DNA of 64,000 nucleotides, taken from JASGCK01 sp031538565. GTDB lineage: Bacteria > Pseudomonadota > Gammaproteobacteria > Burkholderiales > Burkholderiaceae_C. The notes under the pieces are model-generated. The model saw nothing but the letters and a program-made list of their open reading frames with translations. It ran no database searches and was not told where the DNA came from. Shown one piece after another: positions 33,471 to 42,012 of this stretch. The stretch spans positions 1-64,000 of the forward strand of contig JAVKLS010000032.1 of the NCBI GenBank assembly GCA_031538565.1, read 5' to 3'. The position numbers and the translations under genes are program-made. How positions within the stretch are numbered: the stretch's first letter is position 1; every line of letters begins with the position of its first letter.

Positions 33471-34346
33471 TCAGGGCTTGAGATGCTGTAAAAGTTGGTC
33501 AATGCCTTTTTGCCAAGGTGGGGGCGAAATACCAAAACAGCGCGAAAGTTTAGAGCAATCGAGCCGTGAGTTATGCGGACGCTTGGCGGGTGTGGGGAAT
33601 GCGCTTGAGGGAACAGAGCCAATAGCGCCCTGCCGCACCTTGATGGGAAAGCCAAGCTCGCGTGCTTTGGCAATCAAATAACTGGCGTAACCGTGCCACG
33701 ACACTTCGCCTGCGGCCGTGGCGTGGTAGATGCCGCCTGAGTCCCCACCCCATTGGTTTGCTATGGTCGCGGTGATGTCTGCCAACCACGCCGCATCGGT
33801 AGGTGTGCCAATTTGATCATCAATAACTGACAGCGTGTCTCGCTCCAAAGCCAGGCGCAGCATGGTTTTCGCGAAGTTGCCACCCTCTTTGGCGTACACC
33901 CAACTGGTGCGAAAAATCAGGTACTGACAACCGCTGGCGACAATGGATTGCTCCCCTGCCAATTTGCTTACGCCATAACAGTTCAGTGGTGCGGTCAAGG
34001 CATCTTCCGCCCAAGGTTTTGTGCCAGAACCATCAAACACGTAATCGGTAGAGTAATGAATCAGCCCTGCACTTATCTTGCGCGCCACATCGGCGAGTAC
34101 AGCAGGCGCGGCGGCGTTGATGGCGTGCGCCAGCGCAGGCTCTGATTCGGCTTTATCCACAGCGGTATAGGCCGCAGCGTTCACAATGAGGTCTGGTTTG
34201 CAAGCCAGCACCTTGGCGCCAAGTGCGTCCACATCGGATAAGTCACACGCTGCGCGCCCCCATGCGACGAGCTCGCCCATGTCCGCAAGACGATGCGTCA
34301 GTTCGCCCCCTAGTTGTCCGTCTTTACCAAGTAATAAAATTTTCAT
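33471..34346 (-). CDS. rfbD: dTDP-4-dehydrorhamnose reductase
   Basis: A 291-residue extended-SDR enzyme of dTDP-L-rhamnose synthesis. It has the cofactor motif ILLLGKDGQLGGEL (3-16), NAAAYTAVDKAESEPALAHAIN, HYSTDYVFDGSG, the Y-x3-K in CYGVSKLAGEQ, FRTSWVYAKEGGNF and GTPTDAAWLADI, all typical of RfbD/RmlD. The start at MKILLLGKDGQ fits the family. The other rhamnose genes are missing, except for a 30-codon fragment resembling the start of rfbB immediately upstream. rfbA and rfbC may lie elsewhere or be lost. Confidence 0.92.
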   Translation of the reverse strand: MKILLLGKDGQLGGELTHRLADMGELVAWGRAACDLSDVDALGAKVLACKPDLIVNAAAYTAVDKAESEPALAHAINAAAPAVLADVARKISAGLIHYSTDYVFDGSGTKPWAEDALTAPLNCYGVSKLAGEQSIVASGCQYLIFRTSWVYAKEGGNFAKTMLRLALERDTLSVIDDQIGTPTDAAWLADITATIANQWGGDSGGIYHATAAGEVSWHGYASYLIAKARELGFPIKVRQGAIGSVPSSAFPTPAKRPHNSRLDCSKLSRCFGISPPPWQKGIDQLLQHLKP

Positions 34347-34350
34347 AAAG

Positions 34351-34443
34351 CTAATCGCGCACTTCCTGCCCGCCGCCACACTCGAACCACTCGAGCACCA
34401 AATGGCGACCAATAAAACCAGCATCACCCAACACCAAAATCAA
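34351..34443 (-). pseudogene. Remnant resembling the N-terminus of dTDP-glucose 4,6-dehydratase
   Basis: Immediately before rfbD the minus strand reads LILVLGDAGFIGRHLVLEWF plus ECGGGQEVRD and then a stop. ILVLGDAGFIGRHLVLEW matches the Rossmann start of RfbB-type dehydratases (I-L-V-x-G-x-A-G-F-I-G). Only 30 codons remain, in a frame that begins inside the xerC stop region and has no normal start. In many betaproteobacteria rfbB directly precedes rfbD, so this is best read as a deletion scar. It is too short to be certain. Confidence 0.6.
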
Positions 34444-35396
34444 GACTTGTCCTTTGTGAGTTTTGCTCTTGGATGGCTATTGTCGTAAATTTTGGCAAGA
34501 TGCTGAAAATCCAGCCGCGTATAGACCTGTGTACTAGCAATCGAGCTATGGCCCAGCAGTTCCTGCACGGCACGCAAATCGCCACTTGACTGCAAAACGT
34601 GACTGGCAAAACTGTGACGCAGCATATGCGGGTGAACCGCGGATGCCAACCCCGCCGCCAAGCTGCGACTTCGTAGCACGCGCCATACGGCGTGGCGCGT
34701 CATGCGCTTGCCTTTAGCGTCCAGCAGCAGCGCTGGTTCTGACGTTTGACGCATCGGCTGATAAGCAAAAAACGCCTGGACAGCTTTGTTGCCCAGCGGG
34801 GTCATGCGACGCTTGCCGCCTTTGCCAAAAACATGAACCTCACCCGCCTGAGCATCAATCCAGCCTCGACCTTCGCGCATGGCTGCGTCGCTTGACGCCG
34901 CGTCAAGTCCTACCAACTCACTCACCCGCAAACCGCAGCCATAGAGCAACTCGACAATCAGCGCATCCCGAGTGGCCATGAGGTTGACCTCTTTGGCTTC
35001 GTATTGCGCTAGCGCCATTGCCGCATCCACACCCAGCGCTTTGGGCAATGGTTTGGCAGATTTGGGAGGCTTGATATCAAGGCACGGGTTGTGCGCGATC
35101 TCACCATTGGCAACTAACCATTTATAAAAACCACGCCAACTAGACAGTTGCAGCGCCAGAGTTTTTGCACCCTTGCCCGCGCTGTGGCTGCTGGCAATCC
35201 AGCGGCGGATATGCGAATGTTGCACTTCGTGCAACATGGTGGACTGCGTGTCGCACAGCATTTGCAATTGAGCCAGCGCCTGCGCGTACAAATCGACGGT
35301 GCTGACAGCAAGCCGCTTGCCTACGCGAATGTGCTCAAGGTAGCGGGCAATGCTGCCCGCACGCTCGAGACCGCCGTTAAATGAGCAGGGCTGCAT
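34440..35396 (-). CDS. xerC: Tyrosine recombinase XerC
   Basis: A 318-residue site-specific recombinase that resolves chromosome dimers at dif together with XerD. The N-terminal SAM-like core-binding domain is followed by the catalytic domain with YGCGLRVSELVGLD, HPHMLRHSFASHVLQSSGDLRAVQELLGHSS and the nucleophile tyrosine in TQVYTRLDF. The ATG at 35396 is preferred over a GTG at 35408. It overlaps DUF484 by 20 bp in the usual dapF-DUF484-xerC order. Confidence 0.93.
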   Translation of the reverse strand: MQPCSFNGGLERAGSIARYLEHIRVGKRLAVSTVDLYAQALAQLQMLCDTQSTMLHEVQHSHIRRWIASSHSAGKGAKTLALQLSSWRGFYKWLVANGEIAHNPCLDIKPPKSAKPLPKALGVDAAMALAQYEAKEVNLMATRDALIVELLYGCGLRVSELVGLDAASSDAAMREGRGWIDAQAGEVHVFGKGGKRRMTPLGNKAVQAFFAYQPMRQTSEPALLLDAKGKRMTRHAVWRVLRSRSLAAGLASAVHPHMLRHSFASHVLQSSGDLRAVQELLGHSSIASTQVYTRLDFQHLAKIYDNSHPRAKLTKDKS

Positions 35397-35991
35397 GGGC
35401 GAGTTCACCCAATCTGGTTAAAAACTCCGTGCCCATGTTGGAGACAAAACGGCGCGGATCGGTGGACGCGAGCACGAGCAAACCCACCGAGGACAAAGGA
35501 ATAATCGCCAGCGACTGCGCCGCAAAGCCTCCCAAGCAAGCGCCTAAATTCATATCTTGAAAAAACGAATCTGCCCACAAACCACAAACGGGCGCAGTCA
35601 TGGCAAGCGCCTTGTCTTGCGAAGACTTGCGAGCATCAATCGCCACAAAAGGGACATCAAAAATACTTTGCAAACTACTCGTGAGGTGCGTTTGGGCTGC
35701 GTCTGTTCCTGCGTAAGTCAGTAAACCTAGCATCCATAGATGCAGCTTGCCAGCTAGCTCCACATTTTCTTTACCGATGCCGAGTAAATTGTGCAGTTTT
35801 CTCTCTAGCGATTTAAACTTTTCGCGCTGCAACTCAAGCTGTCTGTCTGCTAAACTAATTGCACGCCCGCTGTGCGGATGCATGAGTTGCACCGAGGCGA
35901 GCAGCTCGGCATGGCGCAAAAAGAAATCAGGCGTACGCAGCAAATAGTCCGCGATATCGCCCTCAGTGAAATTGTGAGATTGATCAGTCAT
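35377..35991 (-). CDS. DUF484 family protein
   Basis: A 204-residue protein. The N-terminal helical region FTEGDIADYLLRTPDFFLRHAELLASVQLMHPHSGRAISLADRQLELQREK is characteristic of DUF484 (YigA-like), followed by a GAF-like domain ending in LSSVGLLVLASTDPRRFVSNMGTEFLTRLGEL. It is conserved between dapF and xerC in many proteobacteria. The function is not established. Both neighbours overlap its ends, so expression is coupled. Confidence 0.9.
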   Translation of the reverse strand: MTDQSHNFTEGDIADYLLRTPDFFLRHAELLASVQLMHPHSGRAISLADRQLELQREKFKSLERKLHNLLGIGKENVELAGKLHLWMLGLLTYAGTDAAQTHLTSSLQSIFDVPFVAIDARKSSQDKALAMTAPVCGLWADSFFQDMNLGACLGGFAAQSLAIIPLSSVGLLVLASTDPRRFVSNMGTEFLTRLGELAHAALLI

Positions 35992-36800
35992 AACTCAATC
36001 GTACCTTGATAAACCGTGACCGCAGGTCCCGTCATCCAAATAGAAGCACCTGCCGTGCCCAGATCCCAGCGAATAGTCAACTCTCCGCCCAGCACCGAAA
36101 CACGCACCGCAGACTTCAGCAACCCCATCTGAATGCCCGCCACGACCGCCGCGCAAGCACCCGTGCCGCAGGCCAGCGTCTCGCCCGCACCGCGCTCATA
36201 TACGCGCAGCTTAATGTGAGAAGGGTTCACTACCTGCATAAACCCCACATTCACCCCTTCAGGGAAGGCGGGGTTGTTTTGAATAGCAGGGCCGCGCAGC
36301 GCAACAGGCGCAGTTTGCACATCGCGCACTAGGCATACGGCGTGTGGATTCCCTACTGATAACACATAGTTCCAGTCCACCTGCGTCTCCGCGCTTGGCG
36401 TGATGTAGGGAATTTGCGCCGCCGAAAAAATAGGCGCGCCCATATCCACTGTGACGTGTTGATCGGCCGTTTCTGTCAGCGTCAGTACACGCGATTTGGT
36501 ACGCACTTTGATGGTTGTTTGATCTGTCAAACCCTGCTCGCGCACAAAGCGAACAAAGCAGCGCGCCCCATTGCCGCAGTGCGCCACTTCACTGCCGTCG
36601 TTGTTGTGAATGACGTAATCAAAATCAACGTCAAGGCTAGACGCAGCACGTACCGACAAAATTTGATCTGCACCCACACCAAGATGGCGATCGCCCAAGC
36701 GGCGGTAGTCGGCGGGCGTTAGATTAAAAAGCGAACGCGTTTCGTCAAGCACCACAAAGTCGTTACCCGCGCCTTGCATTTTGGTAAAAGGAATCTTCAT
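35988..36800 (-). CDS. dapF: Diaminopimelate epimerase DapF
   Basis: A 270-residue racemase that makes meso-diaminopimelate for peptidoglycan and lysine. The two catalytic cysteines are in HCGNGARCFVRF (about residues 74-85) and ETLACGTGACAAVVAG; the N-terminus MKIPFTKMQGAGNDFVVLDE is typical. First gene of dapF-DUF484-xerC, with an ATGA overlap with DUF484. The 135 bp between it and miaB holds no convincing gene. Confidence 0.96.
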   Translation of the reverse strand: MKIPFTKMQGAGNDFVVLDETRSLFNLTPADYRRLGDRHLGVGADQILSVRAASSLDVDFDYVIHNNDGSEVAHCGNGARCFVRFVREQGLTDQTTIKVRTKSRVLTLTETADQHVTVDMGAPIFSAAQIPYITPSAETQVDWNYVLSVGNPHAVCLVRDVQTAPVALRGPAIQNNPAFPEGVNVGFMQVVNPSHIKLRVYERGAGETLACGTGACAAVVAGIQMGLLKSAVRVSVLGGELTIRWDLGTAGASIWMTGPAVTVYQGTIEL

Positions 36801-36935
36801 TCGGCGATGATAGCAATCTTGAACTTTTCTGACCTTCGTCGCAAAGACTTAAAGCCGAAAACAAATACCTCTTCGCCAATTTTGGCGGGCTGCCTGCCTA
36901 TAACGATGCAACACGCGCAGTCGATTTTTTGGCAA

Positions 36936-38303
36936 CTACGCCAGCAACTCGCCTTGAAATGAATAGGCTCTGGCCTGCGTGATGCGCACGTCCACCAAGC
37001 ACCCAATCAAACGAGGATGTGCGGCGAAACTAACTAGGCGGTTGCATTCGCTGCGTCCCATCAATTGGCCAGGGGTTTGCGTAGCCATCCTCTCAACCAA
37101 CACGCTTTGGATCGAGCCCAATTTGCTCTCGGCAATTTTTTGTGCATTGGCTTCAAGGGTGGCTTGCAAATGCTGCAAACGCTTGAGTTTGACTTCGTGC
37201 GGTGTATCGTCCACCAAGTTGGCCGCAGGCGTACCTGGGCGCGGACTAAAAATAAAGCTGAAGCTGTTATCAAAGCCCACCTCGTTCACCAAATCCATGA
37301 GCTTGTCGAAGTCGCTATCCGTCTCGCCAGGAAAGCCAATAATGAAATCGGACGAAATAGAAATATCAGGACGCAGGGTGCGCAGTTTGCGAATCGTGCT
37401 TTTAAATTGCAAGGCGGTGTAGCCACGTTTCATTGCCATCAAAATGCGATCCGAACCATGCTGCACGGGCAAATGCAAATGATTGACTAGCTTAGGATTA
37501 CTCGCGTAGCAATCTAACAAACGCTGCCCAAACTCGTTAGGGTGACTGGTTGTGTAGCGAATGCGCCTAATAGCCTCCATCTCGCCCACGCGATCGAGCA
37601 AATACGCAAAGTCCACAATGTTGCTGGTTGCGTCGTCTTTCACCAAACGTCCACGATAACCGTTCACGTTTTGTCCAAGCAGATTTACTTCAATGACGCC
37701 TTGCTCCGCCAGATGCCGAATTTCCGCCAGCACATCATCCAAGGGGCGGCTAACCTCTTCTCCGCGTGTGTAAGGGACGACGCAGTACGAACAATATTTG
37801 GAGCAGCCCTCCATGATGGATACAAACGCGGATGCGCCATCGACTCGTGCGGGTGGTAAATGGTCAAATTTTTCAATTTCTGGAAATTGAATATCCACCT
37901 GCGGTTTGTTCGTAAGCTTGCGTGCATCTAACAACTCGGGCAAACGATGCAGTGTTTGCGGACCAAACACCACATCCACATAAGGTGCGCGGGCGATGAT
38001 GGCTGCACCTTCTTGACTAGCCACACATCCACCCACGCCAATTTGTACGCCCCGCGCCTTGAGATGCTTGACGCGACCCAGATCGCTAAACACTTTTTCT
38101 TGCGCCTTTTCGCGCACCGAGCAAGTGTTGAACAAAATCAAATCGGCGGCGTCCACATCGTCGGTTTGCGTGTAGCCCTGTGCCTCGTGCAGCACATCGA
38201 CCATCTTGCCCGAGTCGTACTCGTTCATTTGACAGCCAAAGGTTTTAATAAAGACTTTTTTTGCGGGGTTGTGCGAAGCAGAAGTCACGGAGTTGCCTTT
38301 CAA
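36936..38303 (-). CDS. miaB: tRNA-2-methylthio-N6-dimethylallyladenosine synthase MiaB
   Basis: A 455-residue radical-SAM methylthiotransferase acting on A37 of tRNAs. The N-terminal UPF0004 domain has KTFGCQMNEYDSGKM and FNTCSVREKAQEKVFSDLGR plus GVGGCVASQEG (three cluster cysteines). The radical SAM motif is GCSKYCSYCVVPYTRG, and a C-terminal TRAM domain follows from about residue 375. The start at MKGNSVTSASHN gives a short family-like leader. Confidence 0.96.
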   Translation of the reverse strand: MKGNSVTSASHNPAKKVFIKTFGCQMNEYDSGKMVDVLHEAQGYTQTDDVDAADLILFNTCSVREKAQEKVFSDLGRVKHLKARGVQIGVGGCVASQEGAAIIARAPYVDVVFGPQTLHRLPELLDARKLTNKPQVDIQFPEIEKFDHLPPARVDGASAFVSIMEGCSKYCSYCVVPYTRGEEVSRPLDDVLAEIRHLAEQGVIEVNLLGQNVNGYRGRLVKDDATSNIVDFAYLLDRVGEMEAIRRIRYTTSHPNEFGQRLLDCYASNPKLVNHLHLPVQHGSDRILMAMKRGYTALQFKSTIRKLRTLRPDISISSDFIIGFPGETDSDFDKLMDLVNEVGFDNSFSFIFSPRPGTPAANLVDDTPHEVKLKRLQHLQATLEANAQKIAESKLGSIQSVLVERMATQTPGQLMGRSECNRLVSFAAHPRLIGCLVDVRITQARAYSFQGELLA

Positions 38304-38353
38304 TGCAAGCGTGTAGAGGGGGGGAATGGATAATTTTTGGGGCTGTTTTTAAA

Positions 38354-39262
38354 TCACATCAATCGCATTTGCAATGGCGCACGATGCTCGTTAACCTTTA
38401 TCACAACATAGTCAAGCTTTAAGCCATTGTCCGTAATGCTTTGAATACGTCTTAAATCAACGATCAGTACATCACCTTTTCCAAAACGTTCTTCTCCCGC
38501 ATTAACTCGGTCCAAAAATTGTTTATCCTCGATTTCAGCAAAAAAAGAATTTGATCCTCCTTCACTAAATCGCCATTTATTACCATCTTTAAAAACAGGT
38601 GAGTCGATCTGTAAAAGCACACCCGTACTCAGCGTATCTGAAACTATGTCCGCTTCACTAGCCGCCATCTCAAATGATGCTACATCGGCCTTTTCAACAA
38701 TAGTTTCGGTTTTGCCCTCGCGTCCTGATGCAAAAATATCAATGCCATCGCGCTCTAATGGTTTGATCACTTTTGCTAATGCCTGACGGACGATACGATT
38801 TTGGTAAAGTTTTCCTGTCACTAAGTCAACTTTCAAAGTCTCAATGCTCTCGGATAACTGCAACTCAAAGATCGTTTTATCTCCTTCATTGCGTATCGTT
38901 GAGGGCTTACGTCCTTTGAGCCATTTAATAACGCCAATCAAACCTCCAGCGCCTAACAAACCGAGCCCACTCAAAATTGCAAAAAGATTGGCCGCAGCTG
39001 TTGCTTCTGCACCTGAAAAAATAGAAACAATTTGTTGAGTGATCCCTTGAATGGCTATTAAATCTACGCCAAACGACCCCCCTTTAAAGCTCCCTTGAAC
39101 GTGAACGCGCACCTCGGAGGCATCGGCAAACGCAGTCTTATTTGCCTCCTCTAACAAATTGGAAAGCGCAATCAATGCGGGAGCCAGCTCGCGCAAATCC
39201 ATCTGATGATCCGACAAAGCTGGACCATCGTATTTAATGGAAAAATGAATTGACTCACTCAT
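38354..39262 (-). CDS. Orphan protein of unknown function with a central membrane segment
   Basis: I do not recognise this 301-residue protein with confidence. The N-terminal part (MSESIHFSIKYDGPALSDHQMDLRELAPAL and following to VHVQGSFKGGSFGVDL, about 1-68) looks like a mixed alpha/beta domain. One strong hydrophobic helix follows (about 91-113, FAILSGLGLLGAGGLIGVIKW), then a basic stop-transfer (LKGRKP) and a long C-terminal soluble region of beta-rich character. The gene is visibly richer in A and T than its neighbours. It starts 31 bp after xerD and ends 50 bp before miaB, as an insertion between two housekeeping genes. Start at 39262 avoids overlap with xerD. Confidence 0.75.
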   Translation of the reverse strand: MSESIHFSIKYDGPALSDHQMDLRELAPALIALSNLLEEANKTAFADASEVRVHVQGSFKGGSFGVDLIAIQGITQQIVSIFSGAEATAAANLFAILSGLGLLGAGGLIGVIKWLKGRKPSTIRNEGDKTIFELQLSESIETLKVDLVTGKLYQNRIVRQALAKVIKPLERDGIDIFASGREGKTETIVEKADVASFEMAASEADIVSDTLSTGVLLQIDSPVFKDGNKWRFSEGGSNSFFAEIEDKQFLDRVNAGEERFGKGDVLIVDLRRIQSITDNGLKLDYVVIKVNEHRAPLQMRLM

Positions 39263-39293
39263 ATTTTGATTATCGCATTCAGGGGCAGGGGTC

Positions 39294-40175
39294 TTATCCC
39301 CGAGGGTGATGCTCCCGCACAATTTGCTTCAAACGCTCCCTTGCCACGTGGGTGTAAATGGTCGTCGTCGTGATATCGGCATGACCCAATAAAAGCTGCA
39401 CCGCCCGCAAATCGGCGCCGTGATTGAGCAGGTGTGTCGCAAATGCGTGGCGCAAGGTGTGCGGTGAAAGCGGTGCAGTGATAGTGGCTTGGTGTGCATA
39501 TTTTTTAATGATGTGCCAAAAGCCTTCGCGTGTCATGGCGCTGCCCAGTGCCGTCACAAACAAATCGCTTGAAGCGCGGTCGCGCAAAATTTCGGCTCGT
39601 CCGTGCTGCAAATAACGCGCAATCCACTGGGCGGCAACCTCGCCAAACGGCACGACGCGCTCTTTGCGACCTTTGCCCGTCACACGTAGTGCGTTGTCGC
39701 TCAAACTCACGCACAGCGTTTGAAGGCTAACAAGTTCGGACACGCGCAGTCCGCACGCATAAAGCAATTCAAGCATGGCTCGGTCACGCAGCCCCAGCGG
39801 GGTTTCGATGCACGGCGCGGCAAGCAACGCTTCAACTTGCGCCTGCGTCAGTGTATGAATAGCACGCGGCAAAGACTTAGCGCTGACAAGGCGCAGCGTC
39901 GGGTCTAGCGCGATGTGCCGCTCGCGCGTTGCCCAGCGAAAAAATCGTTTAAACGCAGCCTGCCTTCGATTCGCGGTGCTGCTTTTAGTGTCTGCGTGTT
40001 TAGACGAAAAATAGCTCTCAATATCGGCCTGTTCTGCAAGCTCTAGCGCACGGCCTTTTTGCGCTAGGTGCACGGCAAAAAGTTTGAGATCACGTCCATA
40101 CGCGTCCAGCGTGTTTTTTGCCAACCCCTCCTCTAACCACAGAGCGTCGATAAAGTCATCGACCAAGTTAGACAT
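39294..40175 (-). CDS. xerD: Tyrosine recombinase XerD
   Basis: A 293-residue partner of XerC. The core-binding domain (LVDDFIDALWLEEGLAKNTLDAYGRDLKLF) precedes the catalytic domain with YACGLRVSELVSLQ, TGKGRKERVVPFG, SPHTLRHAFATHLLNHGADLRAVQLLLGHADITTTTIYTHV. Arginines, histidines and tyrosine of the active site are present. The start overlaps the stop of the upstream Bug gene by one base (TAATG), an unusual coupling for xerD. Confidence 0.93.
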   Translation of the reverse strand: MSNLVDDFIDALWLEEGLAKNTLDAYGRDLKLFAVHLAQKGRALELAEQADIESYFSSKHADTKSSTANRRQAAFKRFFRWATRERHIALDPTLRLVSAKSLPRAIHTLTQAQVEALLAAPCIETPLGLRDRAMLELLYACGLRVSELVSLQTLCVSLSDNALRVTGKGRKERVVPFGEVAAQWIARYLQHGRAEILRDRASSDLFVTALGSAMTREGFWHIIKKYAHQATITAPLSPHTLRHAFATHLLNHGADLRAVQLLLGHADITTTTIYTHVARERLKQIVREHHPRG

Positions 40176-41161
40176 TACTCCAGCTTGAGTTTGGCGCTGC
40201 TCACCACGTTTTTATAAACCTCAAATTCGGCTTTAATTTGCGCAGCAAACTGCTCTGGCGTATTGGCAACAATCAACGCGCCTGTATCTTCAACACGGCG
40301 TTTGACAGCAGGGTCTTCGAGTGCTTTTTTCACCCCTGCATTTACTTTATCCACCACATCTTTAGGCAGATTTTTAGGGCCATAAATGCCGTAAAAAGCC
40401 ATGCGATTCACAGGCTCCAAACCAACCTCTTTAAACGTAGGCGCATTAGGCAAGCCCGCCAAGCGCGCGGGCGCAGCCACGACGATGGGAATCAACTTTC
40501 CGTCTTTGATAAAAGGCAACGCCGAGGGCAAGTTGTCAAAAATAATAGGAACTTGTCCGCCCACGGTGTCGTTCAAAGCAGGGCCTGCTCCGCGGTAAGG
40601 AATGTGGGTAATAAAAACACCCGCCAAGTTTTTAAAAAGCTCAGTCTGCAAGTGTCCAATACCGCCCGTACCCGATGATGCATAAGAGTATTTGCCAGGA
40701 TATTTTTTTAACTGCGCCACAAAAGCTTTGTAGTCGCAAGCTGCGCCCTTGGGCAAATCGCTGCAAAAACTGGGATGCACCGCAATCACATTTGGTGTGG
40801 CTGCAATGTTAATAATCGGCGTGAAATCCGTGAGCGGGTTATACGGATTTTTGGGATTGATAGCAGGATTGGCTGCCACCGTGGATACCGTCGCCATACC
40901 CAACGTGTAGCCATCGGGCGCGGCACGCACCAACTCCAAAGCCCCCACCACACCGCCACCGCCCACCTTGTTGTCCGAAATCACGGACTGCCCAAGGTTG
41001 CGCCCCAGAGGCTCGGAAATCACCCGCGCCACAATATCGGTTGTTCCGCCAGCAGCGAACGGAACAATTAAACGAATCGGCTTACTTGGATACGTTTGTG
41101 CCAACGCGCAGATGGATGCAAGCGCCATCACACCAGCTAAAACAAGTTTGATTTTTTTCAT
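40175..41161 (-). CDS. Bug/TctC-family tripartite tricarboxylate transporter substrate-binding protein
   Basis: A 328-residue periplasmic binding protein. A signal peptide (KKIKLVLAGVMALASICALAQ) precedes the mature start TYPSKPIRLIVPFAAGGTTD, then NKVGGGGVVGALELVRAAPDGYTL, THIPYRGAGPALNDTVGGQVPIIFD and a C-terminal lobe. Bug proteins bind carboxylates or related small molecules; the ligand is unknown and no tctAB membrane genes are near, as is common in Burkholderiales. The start at MKKIKLVLAG follows an AGGACTCC-like site. It is coupled to xerD. Confidence 0.92.
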   Translation of the reverse strand: MKKIKLVLAGVMALASICALAQTYPSKPIRLIVPFAAGGTTDIVARVISEPLGRNLGQSVISDNKVGGGGVVGALELVRAAPDGYTLGMATVSTVAANPAINPKNPYNPLTDFTPIINIAATPNVIAVHPSFCSDLPKGAACDYKAFVAQLKKYPGKYSYASSGTGGIGHLQTELFKNLAGVFITHIPYRGAGPALNDTVGGQVPIIFDNLPSALPFIKDGKLIPIVVAAPARLAGLPNAPTFKEVGLEPVNRMAFYGIYGPKNLPKDVVDKVNAGVKKALEDPAVKRRVEDTGALIVANTPEQFAAQIKAEFEVYKNVVSSAKLKLE

Positions 41162-41232
41162 ACTGGAGTCCTCTAAGGTTGAATAAAGTCTTGATTCTAG
41201 GGCGGCTAGCGGTCTCGAAAATCTACGTGGTT

Positions 41233-42012
41233 TCATCTATTTTTGTTAAGTAGTTTTACCCACTTTTTTGCGGGCAACTCCCAGCGCGACTCTATCGCAT
41301 CGGCGCGTTGAGACAGCACCTCTTTGTCCACGTTAGGCGCTTGGCGAAACGCCAGCACCACGGTATTGCCCTCACGCGTAGGCGGAAACGTCCAAACGCA
41401 ATGCGCCCCAAAGGCCTGTTCAATTTTTTGCAAACTCGCAGCGTAACTGTGATTGCGTCCAAAAAGATTCACACTCATCATGCCCTCATCCGTTAAAAGC
41501 TGACGGCAACATTGATAAAAATCGAGGCTATCCATGACAGGCGCGGCAGCTTCGTGATCGTACAAATCGACAGCCAGCGCATCAACTGCGCCCTGCCAAC
41601 GCAAAGATTTAATCTCTTTTGCAGCGTCAGCCAGCACAATTTCTAATCGATTGTTGTCGGGCGGCAATTTAAACCACTCCCGGCAAATGCCAATCACCCG
41701 CGGATTGATTTCAATCGCGGCGGTTTTCATACCTAAAATTTTGTAGCAGCACTTGGTAATTGCCGCCGCACCCAAGCCTAGTTGCAGCGCTTGCCGCTTT
41801 TGCACAGAGAGACTAGGCACAAATAACAGCCATGCCATCATCCGCCGCACATAGTCAAGTTCGATAACAAACGGTTTTTTAATTGTCATCGTGCCTTGCA
41901 CCCAAGGCGAATCAAGATGCAGGCAGCGTACGCCATCCCATTCGCTGATAGTAGGTGCAGGCAGTGATGCATCTGCGCTAGATTTTGAGGTCAAAACGCT
42001 CTTTCTGTGCAA
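41233..42012 (-). CDS. Spermidine synthase-like methyltransferase-fold protein
   Basis: A 259-residue Rossmann-fold protein of the polyamine aminopropyltransferase-like group. It has ALQLGLGAAAITKCCYKIL (SAM/decarboxylated SAM site, about 76-94), AIEINPRVIGICREWF, LEIVLADAAKEI and DALAVDLYDHEAAAPVMDSLDFYQCC. The short N-terminal region and changed residues argue against a classic spermidine synthase. The substrate is unknown. It overlaps the SRPBCC gene by 35 bp. Confidence 0.8.
   Translation of the reverse strand: MHRKSVLTSKSSADASLPAPTISEWDGVRCLHLDSPWVQGTMTIKKPFVIELDYVRRMMAWLLFVPSLSVQKRQALQLGLGAAAITKCCYKILGMKTAAIEINPRVIGICREWFKLPPDNNRLEIVLADAAKEIKSLRWQGAVDALAVDLYDHEAAAPVMDSLDFYQCCRQLLTDEGMMSVNLFGRNHSYAASLQKIEQAFGAHCVWTFPPTREGNTVVLAFRQAPNVDKEVLSQRADAIESRWELPAKKWVKLLNKNR

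Noticed and set aside
36801..36935. A cryptic coding fragment on the plus strand in the miaB/dapF gap (reading LFANFGGLPAYNDATRAVDFL)
   Set aside because: It looks protein-like over about 40 codons but has no start and no family I can name. Too weak to report as a pseudogene; the gap more likely holds the dapF promoter.
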